A stretch of DNA of 64,000 bases from Pachyseris speciosa (lineage: Eukaryota > Cnidaria > Anthozoa > Scleractinia > Pachyseridae), in the NCBI GenBank assembly GCA_016490735.1, contig JAEMWC010000364.1, positions 147,001 through 211,000 of the forward strand. The letters run 5' to 3'. Below the pieces are notes generated by a model. That model was not told the origin of the DNA and made no database searches. It saw nothing but the letters and a program-made list of their open reading frames with translations. A program made the position numbers and the translations under genes. Positions within the stretch are counted from its first letter, which is position 1, and every line of letters starts with the position of its first letter. This document shows, one piece after another, positions 32,708-43,912 of this stretch.

Positions 32708-34090
32708 CTTGAAAGATAAGACATAACCAAGAGTTCAATAAAAGGGTTTATGCCTCAGTAGCTTGGACAACAAATTAAACAGCAGAGCAGGAAGTAATAT
32801 CTGATACAAAGACCATACAGTCGAACCTCGATTATCCGGACTTTTTTCTCTGGTCTCAGATTTTTCATGAATATTAACAAGGCATGATGAATATCCCTAG
32901 AAACTATCATTAGGAATTATTATTTCTTAATTTACAGGTTATTAGGTTAAGGTTATGGTTATATATAAAAGGTTTGTTTCCTTTCAAAGAGCAAATGTTT
33001 TAGGTCAAAGTTTTTGCGAGAAGTTAAATTGTATGATACAGTACACAACACTATTGCTTTAACCCTTTGACTACCGAGCATTTTGCCGAAAAACACCTTT
33101 TGAAGCTCGTCAAGCCGTTTTCTGGCCAGATTCTAGCCGAAAAGAACCAAAACTGCCCAAAACTCTGTTTGCTGGTGGAGTTCATCAATATGCCATTTGT
33201 TCCTAATGCTTAATATTAGCTTTCTAAGATCGGGCATGCGCAGAAAGCAAAATTTTTGGGGTTGAAAAGTTTCACCACCCCACTCTTCTTCTATCTTTTG
33301 CTTTCTGCCTCCCCTTTTCTTTCGCTTTTATACCCTCGCGTTCTTTTTCTCTTGCTGGGCATTTCCTGGGCTTCCTTTCGGTGGGAAAAGATTTGTGGAA
33401 AACTTTCACGATCATACGATGGGTGGAAAGAAGTGCAGGTGGGTAGCGGAACAAGATTTTCATTCAAATTTTCGGCTCAACATCAGTTGGTTTTTTCGCG
33501 TTTTCTCCGGCCTGCTGGACGGAATCATGTTCATTTGGGTATGGTTGGAAAGACCTCTTCACCCTACACATGTTACATGTAAAAGTTGTCCATGAGCATT
33601 AAAACTGATGACGTCACAAGCGGTATGGTTCTGTGCAGCTGGTCTTGGCTGGCACGGGTGCCAATGGGTTATATCCGATTTCCAAATTATTTCAGTTGTG
33701 TTTTGTCTCATTAATATTCACATTTTTTATTATCCGGACTCTCGATTATCCAGACTATTTACTCCAGTCCCAGCAAATCTTGATATTATAATAACCACCA
33801 AATACACAGAATAAACATGGTAATACATGTAACAAACTATTCCTTGATGACTTTTAATTCAATGGCTATGCACTCTTGGATTTCATTCACAGCCATGGTA
33901 TTTAGAATCACCTTGAACAGCTTCATGCAGTACATGTAAACAGCACCACAAAATAGTACTGCTCACTCTAAGCTTTCATTTCAATAATTGTACAGCTGTA
34001 CAGTCAAATCTCAATTATCTGGACTCCTGCGGACTGTGCTGAATAATCTGGATAATCGAGAGTCCGAATAATTGAAAATATGAATATTAC

Positions 34091-34610
34091 TGTGGCTCAA
34101 AACAGTTTTCAGTGTTTTCTAAGACGTAGATTTTGATGGGTCATTATAAACTGCCCAATCATTGGGGAGCACGTTGTTATCATTTTCGTGACGCTATATT
34201 ACCATAACAACAGTATGACCTACTAAAAACACCCTTAATTCTGTACATGGGATTCAGACCCACCTTAAATTTTCGAAAATGTAAGGTGGCTCTGAACCCC
34301 ATGTACAGAAATTGTTTAAACTTTGCCAAAAGTTGCGTCTTATCCTGCTTATCAAATTTCGATAACAATAAAAAATTTTACCGTGCCGTTTTTGAAATAT
34401 AAATACTTAAAGCTAAAATTAAGGGTGTTTTTAGTAGGTCATACTGTTGCTATGGTAACATATAGCGTCACGAAAATGATAACAACGTGCTCCCCAATGA
34501 TTGGACAGTTTTTTGATACCATGATTGTAGCATGAACGGATAAAGAGTGGTAATAATGACCCATCAGAATCTACGTCTTGGAAAATGCTGAAAACTCTTT
34601 TGAGCCACCT
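34091..34610. mobile_element. MITE nested in the pogo-like element
   Basis: TGTGGCTCAAAACAGTTTTC at the left is the inverse of the right end (GAAAACTCTTTTGAGCCACC). The arms extend about 140-190 bp (GGGAGCACGTTGTTATCATT and its inverse). Confidence 0.85.
34239..34312. mobile_element. 74-bp hairpin nested in the MITE
   Basis: TTCTGTACATGGGATTCAGA pairs with CTGAACCCCATGTACAGAA. Both ends also carry the AAGGTGGCTC-type end of the surrounding MITE, so this is a smaller relative inside a larger one: third-level nesting within a TMEM237 intron. Confidence 0.75.
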
Positions 34611-35022
34611 TAATGAGCTAAAAATAAAACTGAATGCTGAACAAATGGAGCGTGAAATTTCGCTTAGCAAAAAAAAACATCTCAGCAAATCAGAGCTCAG
34701 TGAAATGAGCATTAGAATGGTGTGTGAGAGCTCAAAACGCATAGAGATTTGTGTTTTGAAGTGAAAAAAATTCATTTTGAACCGGAGTTTCATTACTTAA
34801 GTTCTGCTGTGGACCTTAAAATTAACGTGGCTAATTAATATTCATGAAAACTGGGACCAGCTAAGTAAGTCCGGATAATCCAGAAATCTAGATAATCAAG
34901 GCCCAGATAATCGAGGCTCGACTGTACTTAGTAATTTCTTCTGTTTGTGGTGAAATTCTACATTAAATTGAAGGGTTTGATATCACTGGAGTGTATGTGC
35001 TTATTTTGTATATTAACCTGAC

Positions 35023-35077
35023 CTGCAAGTAGTCCATGACAAAATAGAGAAAAGGATCTGAATGCTCGATGCACAGA
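35023..35077 (-). CDS. TMEM237: TMEM237 exon (first membrane segment)
   Basis: 55-nt exon between acceptor TTTTTCAG and donor GTCAGG, entering in phase 0 and leaving in phase 1. Encodes SVHRAFRSFSLFCHGLLA; the FCHG(F/L)LAG signature at the start of the first transmembrane helix is the most characteristic stretch of TMEM237. All neighbouring exons join without a frame conflict. Confidence 0.82.
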
Positions 35078-35443
35078 CTGAAAAATAAAAGACAAACCTG
35101 CATTTCAGTAATAAGTTCTGGTCAGGGTAATTACATAATATAACTAATACCCAGTAAGTCAAAATTTATTGCACTGGAGGAGGGTAATTTTGGGGAGATT
35201 GTGTCAGTCTATATTTTTCAACACATTATGCAGTTCTTTCAGAACTATTGTTCAAGAAAATTACTTGTAAAATAGGGTACCCAAGAAAAATTTTCACTTG
35301 GTATCAGTGCCGTTTTAAGACCATAAAACGAAACATTTTTGTTCTCAAAAGGATGGGGAATTCATCAGGTGAGCATGGCCCAGCACAGAGGTCTTTCCCA
35401 GGGACTTAAGGCTGATTATATTTGACAAAGGAAAAATGCATAC

Positions 35444-35559
35444 CACAGCAAACTCAGCAGTAGTCATCTGTCTGCTGCTTGGAGCAGACAGTGGCTCTTT
35501 TCTCTCTTCCTCCAACTGTAATAACCTTGTTTTTCTTTCACGTGTAAAGCCATGTCCAT
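35444..35559 (-). CDS. TMEM237: TMEM237 exon (cytosolic segment before the membrane)
   Basis: 116-nt exon, acceptor CTCATTAG, donor GTATGC; phase 1 in, phase 0 out. Encodes GHGFTRERKTRLLQLEEERK and EPLSAPSSRQMTTAEFAV: charged, helical, soluble sequence leading up to the first membrane helix. Confidence 0.75.
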
Positions 35560-35948
35560 CTAATGAGTTTGGAAATAATTATTACAATAAATAATTTATC
35601 TTATTATGACCATGGTCCCAAGCTGTGCTGTTATGCCAAGCTCCACATATTTGACAATATTAATTTTAAGATATTATTATGCCCTGCCCTCCTTTCGTAT
35701 TTTTAGTCTACTACAGTTTTTCGGGGTATATGCACCTTTAGGTGCCATGAATTATGCGCAGTAAGTATGTACCGTGCAGTTGTATGGAGTCACCTTACTT
35801 TAATTATTATAGCAAGTAGCGCAGTTGCTCATAAGAGGCAGTGACCATGACATAATTTCAAGCTACTTTGGTCACTGTGCACATTTCATTTTCCAAGTAA
35901 TGTCAGTGACCCCTTCAGTTAACTTTGTGGTAAGAAGGGTAAAATTAA

Positions 35949-37765
35949 TAGCGGAGCTCCGGCGGCCCGAAGGGCCGCCAAGCGGAGCACCATGGGTAAG
36001 AAAATATAGTGACCCATCTATTCGAGAAAATTTGGTTTTGCTCACCGTACTACGTACGTACGACCGTACGTCCGCCCCTCCATGTATGCGTTGTGAAATG
36101 TCGGACATACTCCAACTGACAGGCTAGTATACAGCGCAATTCTTCGATATTGGACATCGACTGGACATCCATGTTATGACCAATTGACACCTGCGAAAAC
36201 AAGGTATCCGCTGACCAGTATTACGTGACCATATCGTGGGCTCAAGTTAAGACCTCATCGAGGTCAGCTGTTTTTTTGAAGTTGACCGCTGACCAGGTAC
36301 TGGTTTTTGATTGTATCGCAGGCTCAATCCAGGTGTGGGACACCCAAACCAAAACGAGGCTTAATTTTTCGCGCGCTTTCTGCGGCTCGAGATTTCACTT
36401 TCTAGGTTTCTTCATTTTGAGCGAAACAACTTCATCTTCGACGTTCAGTTTCTGTCTTTTAACTCGCATAAAAGGCATAGAAATCAAGAGCTACTTAAAA
36501 GATACTCCGGAAAGGTGAATTTTCAACTGATAGAATGGATGGAAGAGCAAAAAAATTTTCCCAGGAAATTCTTAAATTTTGGATCCACTTGTATGGCGCC
36601 CGGATTGTGTGGTTGAAAAACAAAGTGATTTAACGCTTCAAGGGCTTGTTCACTTTACCACGGCATCTTGCAGCTCACCAAGAAAGTTCACTCAACAACT
36701 CACCGGTATTAATGGGAGGAACGAGTAGCTTAAACTTGGTGGAAGAAGTTCTTTCTTTGGACAAACCGTTTGCTATTTTTGTTGATGCGTATTTTCAAGT
36801 GGTAGAAAGTTCGACAACACAGGTAACTCAAATAAATTCAAGCTTAGCATTTGGTTTAGTCGTTGTTACTTTTGTTCAGGAATGAAGCTTGTATTTTTGT
36901 CTCGACTGGATCAAGTCTCAAAAAAGTCTCAAAATCTTTATTTTAACACGGTAAAAATTCATCAGGTAATTTACAGTCTAAAAATACAACTACATAATAA
37001 TTCCTAATAACGATAAATACACACCTAAAAAGTCTCTACCGTAAAAAATACTACTCTAAACTACACCTGTTTTCCATGAATGCCTTGTATATAACTTAAT
37101 TAACAAAATGAAGATTTAAAATTTGCTTAAAAAGATCTAGAGATTTCAGTTGTTTTAGATTGCAGGGTAGACTGTTCCAGAGAGTTGCACCTCCATAGCT
37201 AAAACTCCTTTTTAGATAGTTGGTTCTGGGTAAGGGGACATTTAATTTGTTTGTAGAGTGCCTTAAGTTCAGCACTCAGTGAACACAGAAGATAGGTAGT
37301 CAGGAACCAGATCATTAAGAGCTTTGAACACCATTAAAGCTACTTGAATTTGACGCTGGGCATTCAGGTCTTTCCATCCAAGTCGTTGTAACAAGTCAGC
37401 TTCATAGGAGGAGGAAGTAAATAACAATCTACTCGTTTTGGACACAAAGAAGTTTTATTTTGCTTCAAGCCAACTTCGGCTTGGCTGACTGTATATGTTT
37501 TTCGGCGTCTGTGTTTCTATAGTGTTAAGAACTGAAAGAAACGTTTGCCCTTATGTTATTAACACGTAATCGCAATGAGTCTTCGTAAAGTATCACTTAT
37601 GTTTTGCGCAACAAGGACAATTTCAGCAAATTTCTGAAAACACAAGTGATATTAATTCTTAATTTTACTCGGCCCCATGCGATTACCTATCCAAACTATC
37701 AGGATTGTTTTCCTTTTTATCTTTTCTATGACATTTAAGCATACGTCTAAGCTTAATTTACTACG
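35949..37765. repeat. Dispersed repeat, copy 2
   Basis: Collinear with 17833-20075 from TAGCGGAGCTCCGGCGGCCC onward, interrupted by a LINE tail (36913-37430). Both copies share an exon-like stretch around ATGGGAGGAACGAGTAGCT (18651 and 36714) with a conserved frame LVEEVLSLDKPFAIF followed by a GT-containing junction. It lies in a TMEM237 intron. Confidence 0.75.
36913..37430 (-). mobile_element. 3' end of a CR1/L2-like LINE
   Basis: The minus-strand frame ends at a stop at 37096-37098 and encodes RLGWKDLNAQRQIQVALMVF, KALNDLVPDYLSS, SYGGATLWNSLP and CNLKQLKSLDLFKQILNLHF: the C-terminal segment after the reverse transcriptase in CR1/L2-type LINEs. The end has repeats of AGTCTCAAAA. The matching site in the other dispersed-repeat copy (18865) is empty, which proves insertion. 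Confidence 0.88.
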
Positions 37766-37779
37766 AAATATGTTTGTTA

Positions 37780-37985
37780 AGACCCGACTAAAAGATCAAA
37801 CGTTTTCATCCAACATCGTGTTTGTCACACGTAACGTTTGATGGCTAAACACATAAAAATGTTTGACCAAACACCGGACCAAGTGAGTCTAAACAATGAT
37901 TTTTGCGTATTATCGCTGAAATTTTCGACGTTGTATGGTTGATTTGGTTGCTTTTTTAGCGTTTGTGCACAATTTGAAGGGGGGG
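37780..37985. mobile_element. Fragment related to the MITE at 19087
   Basis: Shares, in inverted order, ATTATCGCTGAAATTTTC and GATCAAACGTTTTCATCC-type sequence with the element at 19087-19466. It is next to, not inside, the homologous end of the dispersed repeat. Confidence 0.6.
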
Positions 37986-38359
37986 TCCAGGGAGGTCTGC
38001 AGGGGAATTGTCATGTGCTTTTGCTGGATTTTGCTCTGCTAGCTTGCCTGCTTGCTTTTCCCTCCCTTCCTCCCACACTTTTGTGTAAGTATCAATTCCA
38101 CACACTGGTATCCCCTTTCAGTGTTGAGTTGACAGGTACTTGTAGGTGGGCTGTGGCTCGGTTGCCATGGTGACCTCCTTACTGCTGAGGAGATTGCTGC
38201 CCTCCTCTTGTTGTTACGGCACTTACCCTCCAATAATTCTATTGGCTTAGAGTTTAACATCTAGTCTAGCTTAAGAAAACAGTCCATAATCCTTTAGTTA
38301 GTTCTCTTTCCTGAATTTAATTTGAGGTTTCAAAACCAACAACAGAGAGATAAAATCAC
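37986..38359. other. TMEM237 intron, nothing else seen
   Basis: No repeats or exons recognised. Short minus-strand ORFs are composition-driven. Confidence 0.5.
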
Positions 38360-38500
38360 CTCTTCTTTCAGTGAAGAGAACATCTAATGGCTGACTTGGC
38401 AACGTCTGCGCAATGGGAGGTAGAGCAGGAGGTGCGGTCTCAGTGGTGTCAGCTGTTACAATGTCTTCTTTATCCACTTTGTAGTAATCAACTATAGAAA
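38360..38500 (-). CDS. TMEM237: TMEM237 exon (N-terminal disordered segment)
   Basis: 141-nt exon, acceptor TTTGTTAG, donor GTGATT; phase 1 in and out. Encodes SIVDYYKVDKEDIVTADTTE and a proline-rich run PPALPPIAQTLPSQP ending VLFTERR. This is the low-complexity cytosolic N-terminal part, which varies widely between animals. The evidence is the matching splice phases to the exons on both sides. Confidence 0.72.
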
Positions 38501-39100
38501 CTAACAAACGAGTGGTAAGGGGAAGAAAACCAGAAACAAACCAGTGGTTTACAAGGGGAAGAAAATCAGAAGGCAGGAGTGCATGCTGTAGGTCTTTTTC
38601 AGGAATAAGTGGTCCATCAGGCTACTGACTCCCGAACATGCCGATAGATCTTTGAGGAATGCCATTCCTAACTATTGTTTAAAAAGCTGGGGATCAGCTG
38701 GTGAAACCGGAGTGGGAAATATGGTGTCTACTATTACCAGCCATTTTTAAAAAATAAGAGATCAATAACAGGAATGTAGCTAATACCACTTGAAATAGCC
38801 TCCTGAAAAGGATTGGGGGTAATGTTGAAGATGGACAATCCAAAAATGCTGTTTACAGTTAACTGGATAAGGTTATAAACAATCTGAATCAGTAAGGTCT
38901 GTCAATTCCTAAAAGACTTTATAGGCCTGGAAAGGATTGCCAGTATTGCTCTATCTTTCACTGGAGTGAGTTCACAGGCAACACGTAAGGGGTACTTGGC
39001 ACTAACCAAACAATAATTGGTATCCTCATTACAGTTGCTATTTTTGTTTTGTTCTTATAGTTTGTTTCATATTCAGGCTAAAACAGGAGTACTTTGTTAC

Positions 39101-39159
39101 CTTCTCCATCCACATCAGCATTGTAGTTGTCCTCTTCTGCTGATGTCCCATTCTGCTGT
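39101..39159 (-). CDS. TMEM237: Most upstream TMEM237 exon found
   Basis: 59-nt exon, acceptor TTTGTAG, donor GTAACA; enters in phase 2 and leaves in phase 1. Encodes QQNGTSAEEDNYNADVDGE. The gene must start further right (higher coordinates), but the lysine-rich first exons expected for the family were not recognised between here and 42 kb. Confidence 0.6.
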
Positions 39160-40095
39160 CTACAAATTGGTTGAAAAGATGATCAAGTACAATGTAAATG
39201 TTTCTACAATCAAACCTCTCGTACATACGATAGTTGCACACCCTCAGGGATGCTTGCTTTTCCGAGTATTTGCTATTTTATAAGTGGTTTGAACCACACG
39301 TCACATCAAAACTTTAAGAAGCAGGTCTATTTAGGCAAAACTAGTTTTGAGAGGAGCCGTTTCAGATGACATTGACATTTCGACAGCCTGAACAGAAGCC
39401 ATCAAAGAGTTTCAGGTTGTTGTGAAATACCAGTAAACTCAAAAACAGTCCTTATCAGGACTTCCTTTACCAAGACAATCATACTTCACTAAGTAATTCT
39501 ATCAAGATGCCCAGTGGATCAATCAGTCAGCATTTTCTGCAAACTTCACATGGAATGTTCAAGATATGATTTTCAAATAACAATTGAAGGGCTTGGTGGA
39601 AAACTATGCTAAGAGGATTTTTAGGTGAACGCGTTTTTTGGCTCGTGTTTTCTCGAAGACTTACCGCAAAGCAGCGAAAAAGAATACAGGGCAATGTTTA
39701 CCATATAAAAACAAGCCTGTTTGCAAAAAAACAGCAATTTTGCAGCAAAATAATAATAATAATAAAAAAAAAAAACTCCCAAAAAATCTTCTTAGCATAA
39801 TTTTCCACCAAGTCTGTCTTATTAACATTCATGAAGCAATGCCCAAGGGTATTCTTTATTGAAAACTAAGCGCCAAATGCTCGTAACTGACGAGTTAAAC
39901 TGAAACTGGACATGAAATGAATGACAGGTAGAAAGGATTGTTCCATAGTGTGACGTAGACTAAACGTTTTGGCGGTTAAAACATCGATACTTACTCGATG
40001 TGTCTGCCGGAGCTCCCTACTCAATCTGCGCTAGCTTGTTTGGTTTAATCGAATTATATGAGTTTGCCTGTTCGCCCGGTGGTCGAAGGACATCA
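39160..40095. other. No exon recognised
   Basis: AT-rich with an (AAT)n/(A)n stretch at 39750-39775. No convincing splice-bounded frames. Confidence 0.5.
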
Positions 40096-40761
40096 TTAAG
40101 GGGGGACTAACTTAACTACAGACTTAGCGTTGTTGCCAAGGGATTTTTACGGATTGAATTTGTAAAACACGGTTTTTCGGTGTTTTTGCCACTATATTGG
40201 TGAAACGTGCGAAGAGGTGAACATGGAAAATTTATAAATTGTTATTGCGCATGCGCAACTTGTCCCAGGCCCCAACCGCGCTTTAGAGAGAAAAATCCCT
40301 AAAACTTGGAGAAAACTATGTGAAGTTCCGATTTTTTTGCCAGTCGGATATATTCCATCCTTCTTTACAAGCCTACGTAAGCAATTGTTCTTAACGTACA
40401 TAACTGCAATGATAATGACGAAATGGTATGAATTTGCGTGCTTATGACGTCATAAATCTCACAAAAACGCGAATTTCCAAAAATCGATACGTAGAGTTTT
40501 GCTCCTTGGCGTTCGTTGACCATTGGCACCATTTTCGATGTACAGAGGTGTACGCCACTCGAGTTTTAGGCCTTTTTCTGTTCTGGTCACTTGACTTACC
40601 AAATATGGTTGTCACTCGAAAATCTTGTAAAACTTTTTGATTGTAAAAAACATAACCAGACAGCTTGCCTGTGCAAGTTAGGGTTTGCAAGATATGAAGG
40701 TTGGGAGCTTTCCATAGCAACAATGTTAGCTAATTTTGTAGTTAAGTTAGTCCCCCCTTAA
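40096..40761. mobile_element. TTAA-flanked inverted-repeat element (piggyBac type)
   Basis: TTAA-GGGGGGACTAACTTAACTAC at the left and the exact inverse (GTAGTTAAGTTAGTCCCCCC-TTAA) at the right, 666 bp in total. TTAA target duplication and short inverted ends fit a non-autonomous piggyBac-like element. No transposase. Confidence 0.85.
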
Positions 40762-41888
40762 GTCTATAGACCCACAAGTCTAACACTGCAGAAAGAAGCC
40801 TGCAGTTGTGTTTTAACCGTGAAGAGATATATATAATTGACTCCCCGTTTTAGGAGTAGAGATTTTAAAGAGCCGGGCAGAAAAAAAACACTCAAAGCAT
40901 CTCTCGTCTAAAAAGCGGCTCGGCTTTGCTAGTCTTGGTCCATTTCTGAAAGGTTGCCGTGGTAGAATTTCCGATTTTGAGTTTAGGGCAAAAAAACTCA
41001 TTGATATTTGTAGAGTGTCGTTCGCTAGAGGAGGGCATAACATTCCCACAATTCATTGCGGCCGAAGTGGGCACTGTCTTTCGGGCCACCGAAGCCGTGA
41101 AACAGTTCGTCAAAATTAGGAAACAATACGGATAATTCATCCGAGAGAGGGAAATCAGCATGACGAGAAGTCCGTCCGTTTTCGATGAGTATCTTGAAAA
41201 CAATCCAGGGAAAAGTTGCATTAGCGCGCGTGCGGAGTATACTCGTGGTCGGTCCTCGAGTTGTTATGTAAACACAGGTAGACATGCTGCCGAATTTCAA
41301 CATTTAAATCCCTTTGCTTCGATCAACTCGGTTAATATATTGATTCTATGGAGGCTTGTAAACAGCAGCAAAACGAATTTTCAAGCGAGATAAACACCAG
41401 CATCAGTCGTTGTGTTACACATCAGACGATAGGGATTAAATTTCACATCTTATGCAAATATTTACGTTTTGAAGCTAACAAAAATAGTTAAGTATTTTAT
41501 TCCTGTTTTTCACTGTCGTCATTTACGTTGAATTCCACTGGTTCCATTTCACCTTTGCCCTGGAACATCTCTTAACTTTGCCCTTGAACATCGTTAACTC
41601 ACATTTTCGGTCTAGCTCACGAACAGATGTTGTTAGCATTGGCCAAAACCTATGTTCAAGTAAAAAAAGCCGTCTTTAGTATTTTATTCTATTTCTTAGC
41701 CGACAGCAAGCTTTTTGAGCACTGAGTAAGAATCAAGTCCGATCCTGCTGTATGCCGTTTTCAACCAAATTATACCAAAGAATTAAGAGTCATCCAAGAA
41801 AGCTGTGCGCTCTTTTCATTGCGGAGGAACCCTTTAAGCTGGTTGAGACTCCAAATACGCCGCTCACTTTCACGTTAACGTTTGCAAT
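40762..41888. other. Unassigned DNA with a CpG-rich spot
   Basis: A minus-strand frame of 110 codons (41221 to 40892) is uninterrupted but unrecognised, with no splice support on either side. 41215-41270 is richer in CG dinucleotides than its surroundings and could hold a promoter. Nothing firmer. Confidence 0.3.
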
Positions 41889-42020
41889 GCCCTAGGCCTA
41901 ACCCTATGCCTATCTCTAACCCTAGCTCTAATGCTAACCCTAACTCTAACACTAGCCCTAACCCCCAACGCTAACCCTAGGCCTAGCCCTAATTTTAACC
42001 CTAACTCTAAACTTAACAAT
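41889..42020. repeat. Interstitial telomere-like (CCCTAA)n, degenerate
   Basis: About 20 units of CCCTAA, CTCTAA, GCCTAA and similar in register. The C-rich strand is the plus strand. The animal telomere repeat is TTAGGG; here the copies are too degenerate for a recent chromosome end. Confidence 0.8.
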
Positions 42021-42276
42021 GACCCTAAATCTTTTGAGTGCTGTTTTCAAGTTGGACCGAAGTCTATGCGCGCTGGCTTAAGGTTGACCAAGGCTGCTAT
42101 GTGCTGTTTTTAAGTCAACCAAGAATGTTGCGTACTGTTTTCCAGCTAAGGAAGCTTCTTGAGCACTGTCGGTAAGCAAAGCACTGGTGCGAAGCTTGAT
42201 GCTCCGATCATATTAGTAGTTGTGTCCGGTGTTCTAATTGACTTCCTTGAGTAACTGTTTCACATTCTTTCCCCAG

Positions 42277-42438
42277 TCCCACCGTATAGAAGGTCAGCGC
42301 TCAGAGCCACCACTGTCTGCGCCTACGGTACCCGAGGAAGACTTCTTTGGTCTCATACTTCGCTTGCAATCAAACAGAATGGACGATCAGCGGTCTTCCG
42401 CTCCTGGCGGTCGCAAGCATCAATTGCAACCCAGGTGA
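42277..42438 (+). CDS. GPSM2: Terminal exon of a GPSM2/LGN (Pins)-type protein
   Basis: Acceptor CTTTCCCCAG, exon start 42277, stop TGA at 42436-42438. Encodes SHRIEGQRSEPP, the end of one GoLoco motif, then a complete one: PEEDFFGLILRLQSNRMDDQ-R. GoLoco motifs bind GDP-loaded G-alpha-i. In LGN/Pins the C-terminal array links cortical G-alpha to NuMA and orients the mitotic spindle. The last LGN motif in vertebrates is a D-E-D-F-F-S-L-I-L-R type, so the match is close. The exon boundary falls inside the preceding GoLoco (after its Gln). No other exon of this gene (TPR repeats, other GoLocos) is visible upstream, so it is either separated by a long intron or is a stray duplicated exon. Confidence 0.78.
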   Translation, partial: SHRIEGQRSEPPLSAPTVPEEDFFGLILRLQSNRMDDQRSSAPGGRKHQLQPR

Positions 42439-42588
42439 TAGAGGGCGCCTCGGCAACTGACATATTCTCCAGTTAACTTAATATTCACGTAGGGCCTTTG
42501 CTTGTCTCTGGCTGGGCTAGAACAGTATAAAAGGGTTGAAGAGCAAACTCGAGATCACTAGCAAAGGGGTGAAGAAATCACAGCTGTA

Positions 42589-42840
42589 ATGCACCTATCA
42601 ATGGTTTGCCCCAGGATGGGGGGGGGGGGGCGGCAACCCACGAGAATTAGAATTCCACAGCAGTCCCCAAGGTGGGAACTTTGACTTGAATGCCATCTTG
42701 AAAAGTTTGTTGTGCTAGTGCCTGAGGTGGGAATTAGACTTCTAATGGCCCAAGGGTGGGGAAATTGACATTTAAAAGCTGAAAATGTCAAATTTCCCGT
42801 GGGTTGCCCCCCCCCCCCCCCCCCCAATTGATAGGTGCAT
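42589..42840. mobile_element. MITE of 252 bp
   Basis: ATGCACCTATCAAT at the left and ATTGATAGGTGCAT at the right, each followed inwards by a G or C homopolymer (42619-42630; 42807-42825) and GGCAACCCACGAG / CCCGTGGGTTGCC. Minus-strand ORFs over it are shadows. Confidence 0.88.
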
Positions 42841-43520
42841 AACGTTGATGTCTGATCGAGGGTTGATGCCTTTCTTATCAGGTTCATAACTCTAGGCTTC
42901 CACGTCTTGTCACGCAATCTGCCATTTTTCAAGGATTGTGTGACAAGATGAGGTGATGACATTCTGCTGGCAGGTGTTGTGGAGCAGTTCAAAGTAGTGT
43001 TATGTTCTCTTACGTAAATGAATAGGAGTGTTCTTAGCATTTGAAGCACGTCGAGATTTTACATAGCGTGTAGTGTATTTTTTTAACGAGGCAAAGTATT
43101 AATATTTAGACACCTGAGATACCACTGTGAAAGTGTATATATTTTAACGTTTTATCAGGGAGTATTATTATTTCTTGACAAGAGAGCGCATAAAGCTTTT
43201 TAGGTCAAAACAAGTTAACTTTCTTTTAAGTAAAATGGGTTAAGTCCTTGCATAACTAGGAAACATAGTTGCTGACTCGAATGTTTCCAGTTTAGGGGTC
43301 AGAAAAAACATGTTGCGGAAGCAGACCTTACTTCCTGGACGCAAGAAAATTTGTTTGAATCAGCTCAAAATCAGTCTTTCTTCACAGACGTTATTTTTGC
43401 TTTCAAGAGATATGTTCGCAAGTTTCGCCAAGGTGACAGTGTATCCGAGTATCAAAATGTCGCTCAATTTAGCTTGGCCCTTAGACTTTTAATTCCACAT
43501 GACCTGCGGTAATCATTTAG
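42841..43520. other. No gene seen
   Basis: Possible 3' UTR/downstream region of the GoLoco gene interrupted by the MITE. No clear poly(A) signal close to the stop and no supported frame. Confidence 0.4.
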
Positions 43521-43912
43521 CGTAAAAGCTCTATTAAGCCCCCCCCCCCCCTCTCTTTGAACTCCCTCCTCTCTAATAAGCCCCCTCCTTTTTGGACACG
43601 AGATTTTGTAATTATTCCCTCCTATTCCCCTTACGAAATACACTTTATGCGGCCCAGTTGGTATGTTTTAAACAAATATAAAATAAAACACACAATGCTG
43701 TTACCTGCTCGATATTAAATGATAAATGTTTACTGCAGTTGTTTGAGATTTGTACAGAAACTATTTAACACGAAAACGGCGTGTTCAAAGATTTGAAATA
43801 AGCCCCCCTCTCTATTCAACCCCCTCTCCAATAAGCCCCCCTTTAATAAGGCCTGAAATGAAATAAGCCCGCCCCCCCCCCGGGGGGGGGGTGGCTTAAT
43901 AGAGCTTTTACG
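43521..43912. mobile_element. MITE of 392 bp with C/G-homopolymer ends
   Basis: CGTAAAAGCTCTATTAAGCC at the left and GGCTTAATAGAGCTTTTACG at the right. AATAAGCCCCC-type motifs recur four times inside and both ends have long C/G runs, as in the MITE at 42589. Confidence 0.88.

Larger units (their letters stand above)
32818..34924. mobile_element. pogo/Tigger-like inverted-repeat element with nested insertions
   Basis: TA-CAGTCGAACCTCGATTATCC at the left and GATAATCGAGGCTCGACTG-TA at the right: inverted ends plus TA duplication, typical of pogo/Tigger-class elements. Degenerate copies of the same end lie at 33729-33765 and 34005-34075, so several related elements are stacked. No transposase frame. 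It lies in the TMEM237 intron between exons at 35023 and 32707. Confidence 0.75.

Noticed and set aside
33256..33600. Hydrophobic 108-codon plus-strand ORF in the pogo-like element
   Set aside because: No transposase motif, no homologue recognised; composition from pyrimidine-rich DNA.
36040..36080. TACGTACGTACGACCGTACG palindrome as a regulatory site
   Set aside because: Short, inside a dispersed repeat, and not present in the matching position of the other copy.
40892..41303. Overlapping minus-strand ORFs as the TMEM237 first exon
   Set aside because: No splice donor in the right phase and no lysine-rich TMEM237-like N-terminus; left as unassigned.
42558..43049. 163-codon minus-strand ORF
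   Set aside because: It crosses the 42589-42840 MITE including its C/G homopolymers; not gene-like.
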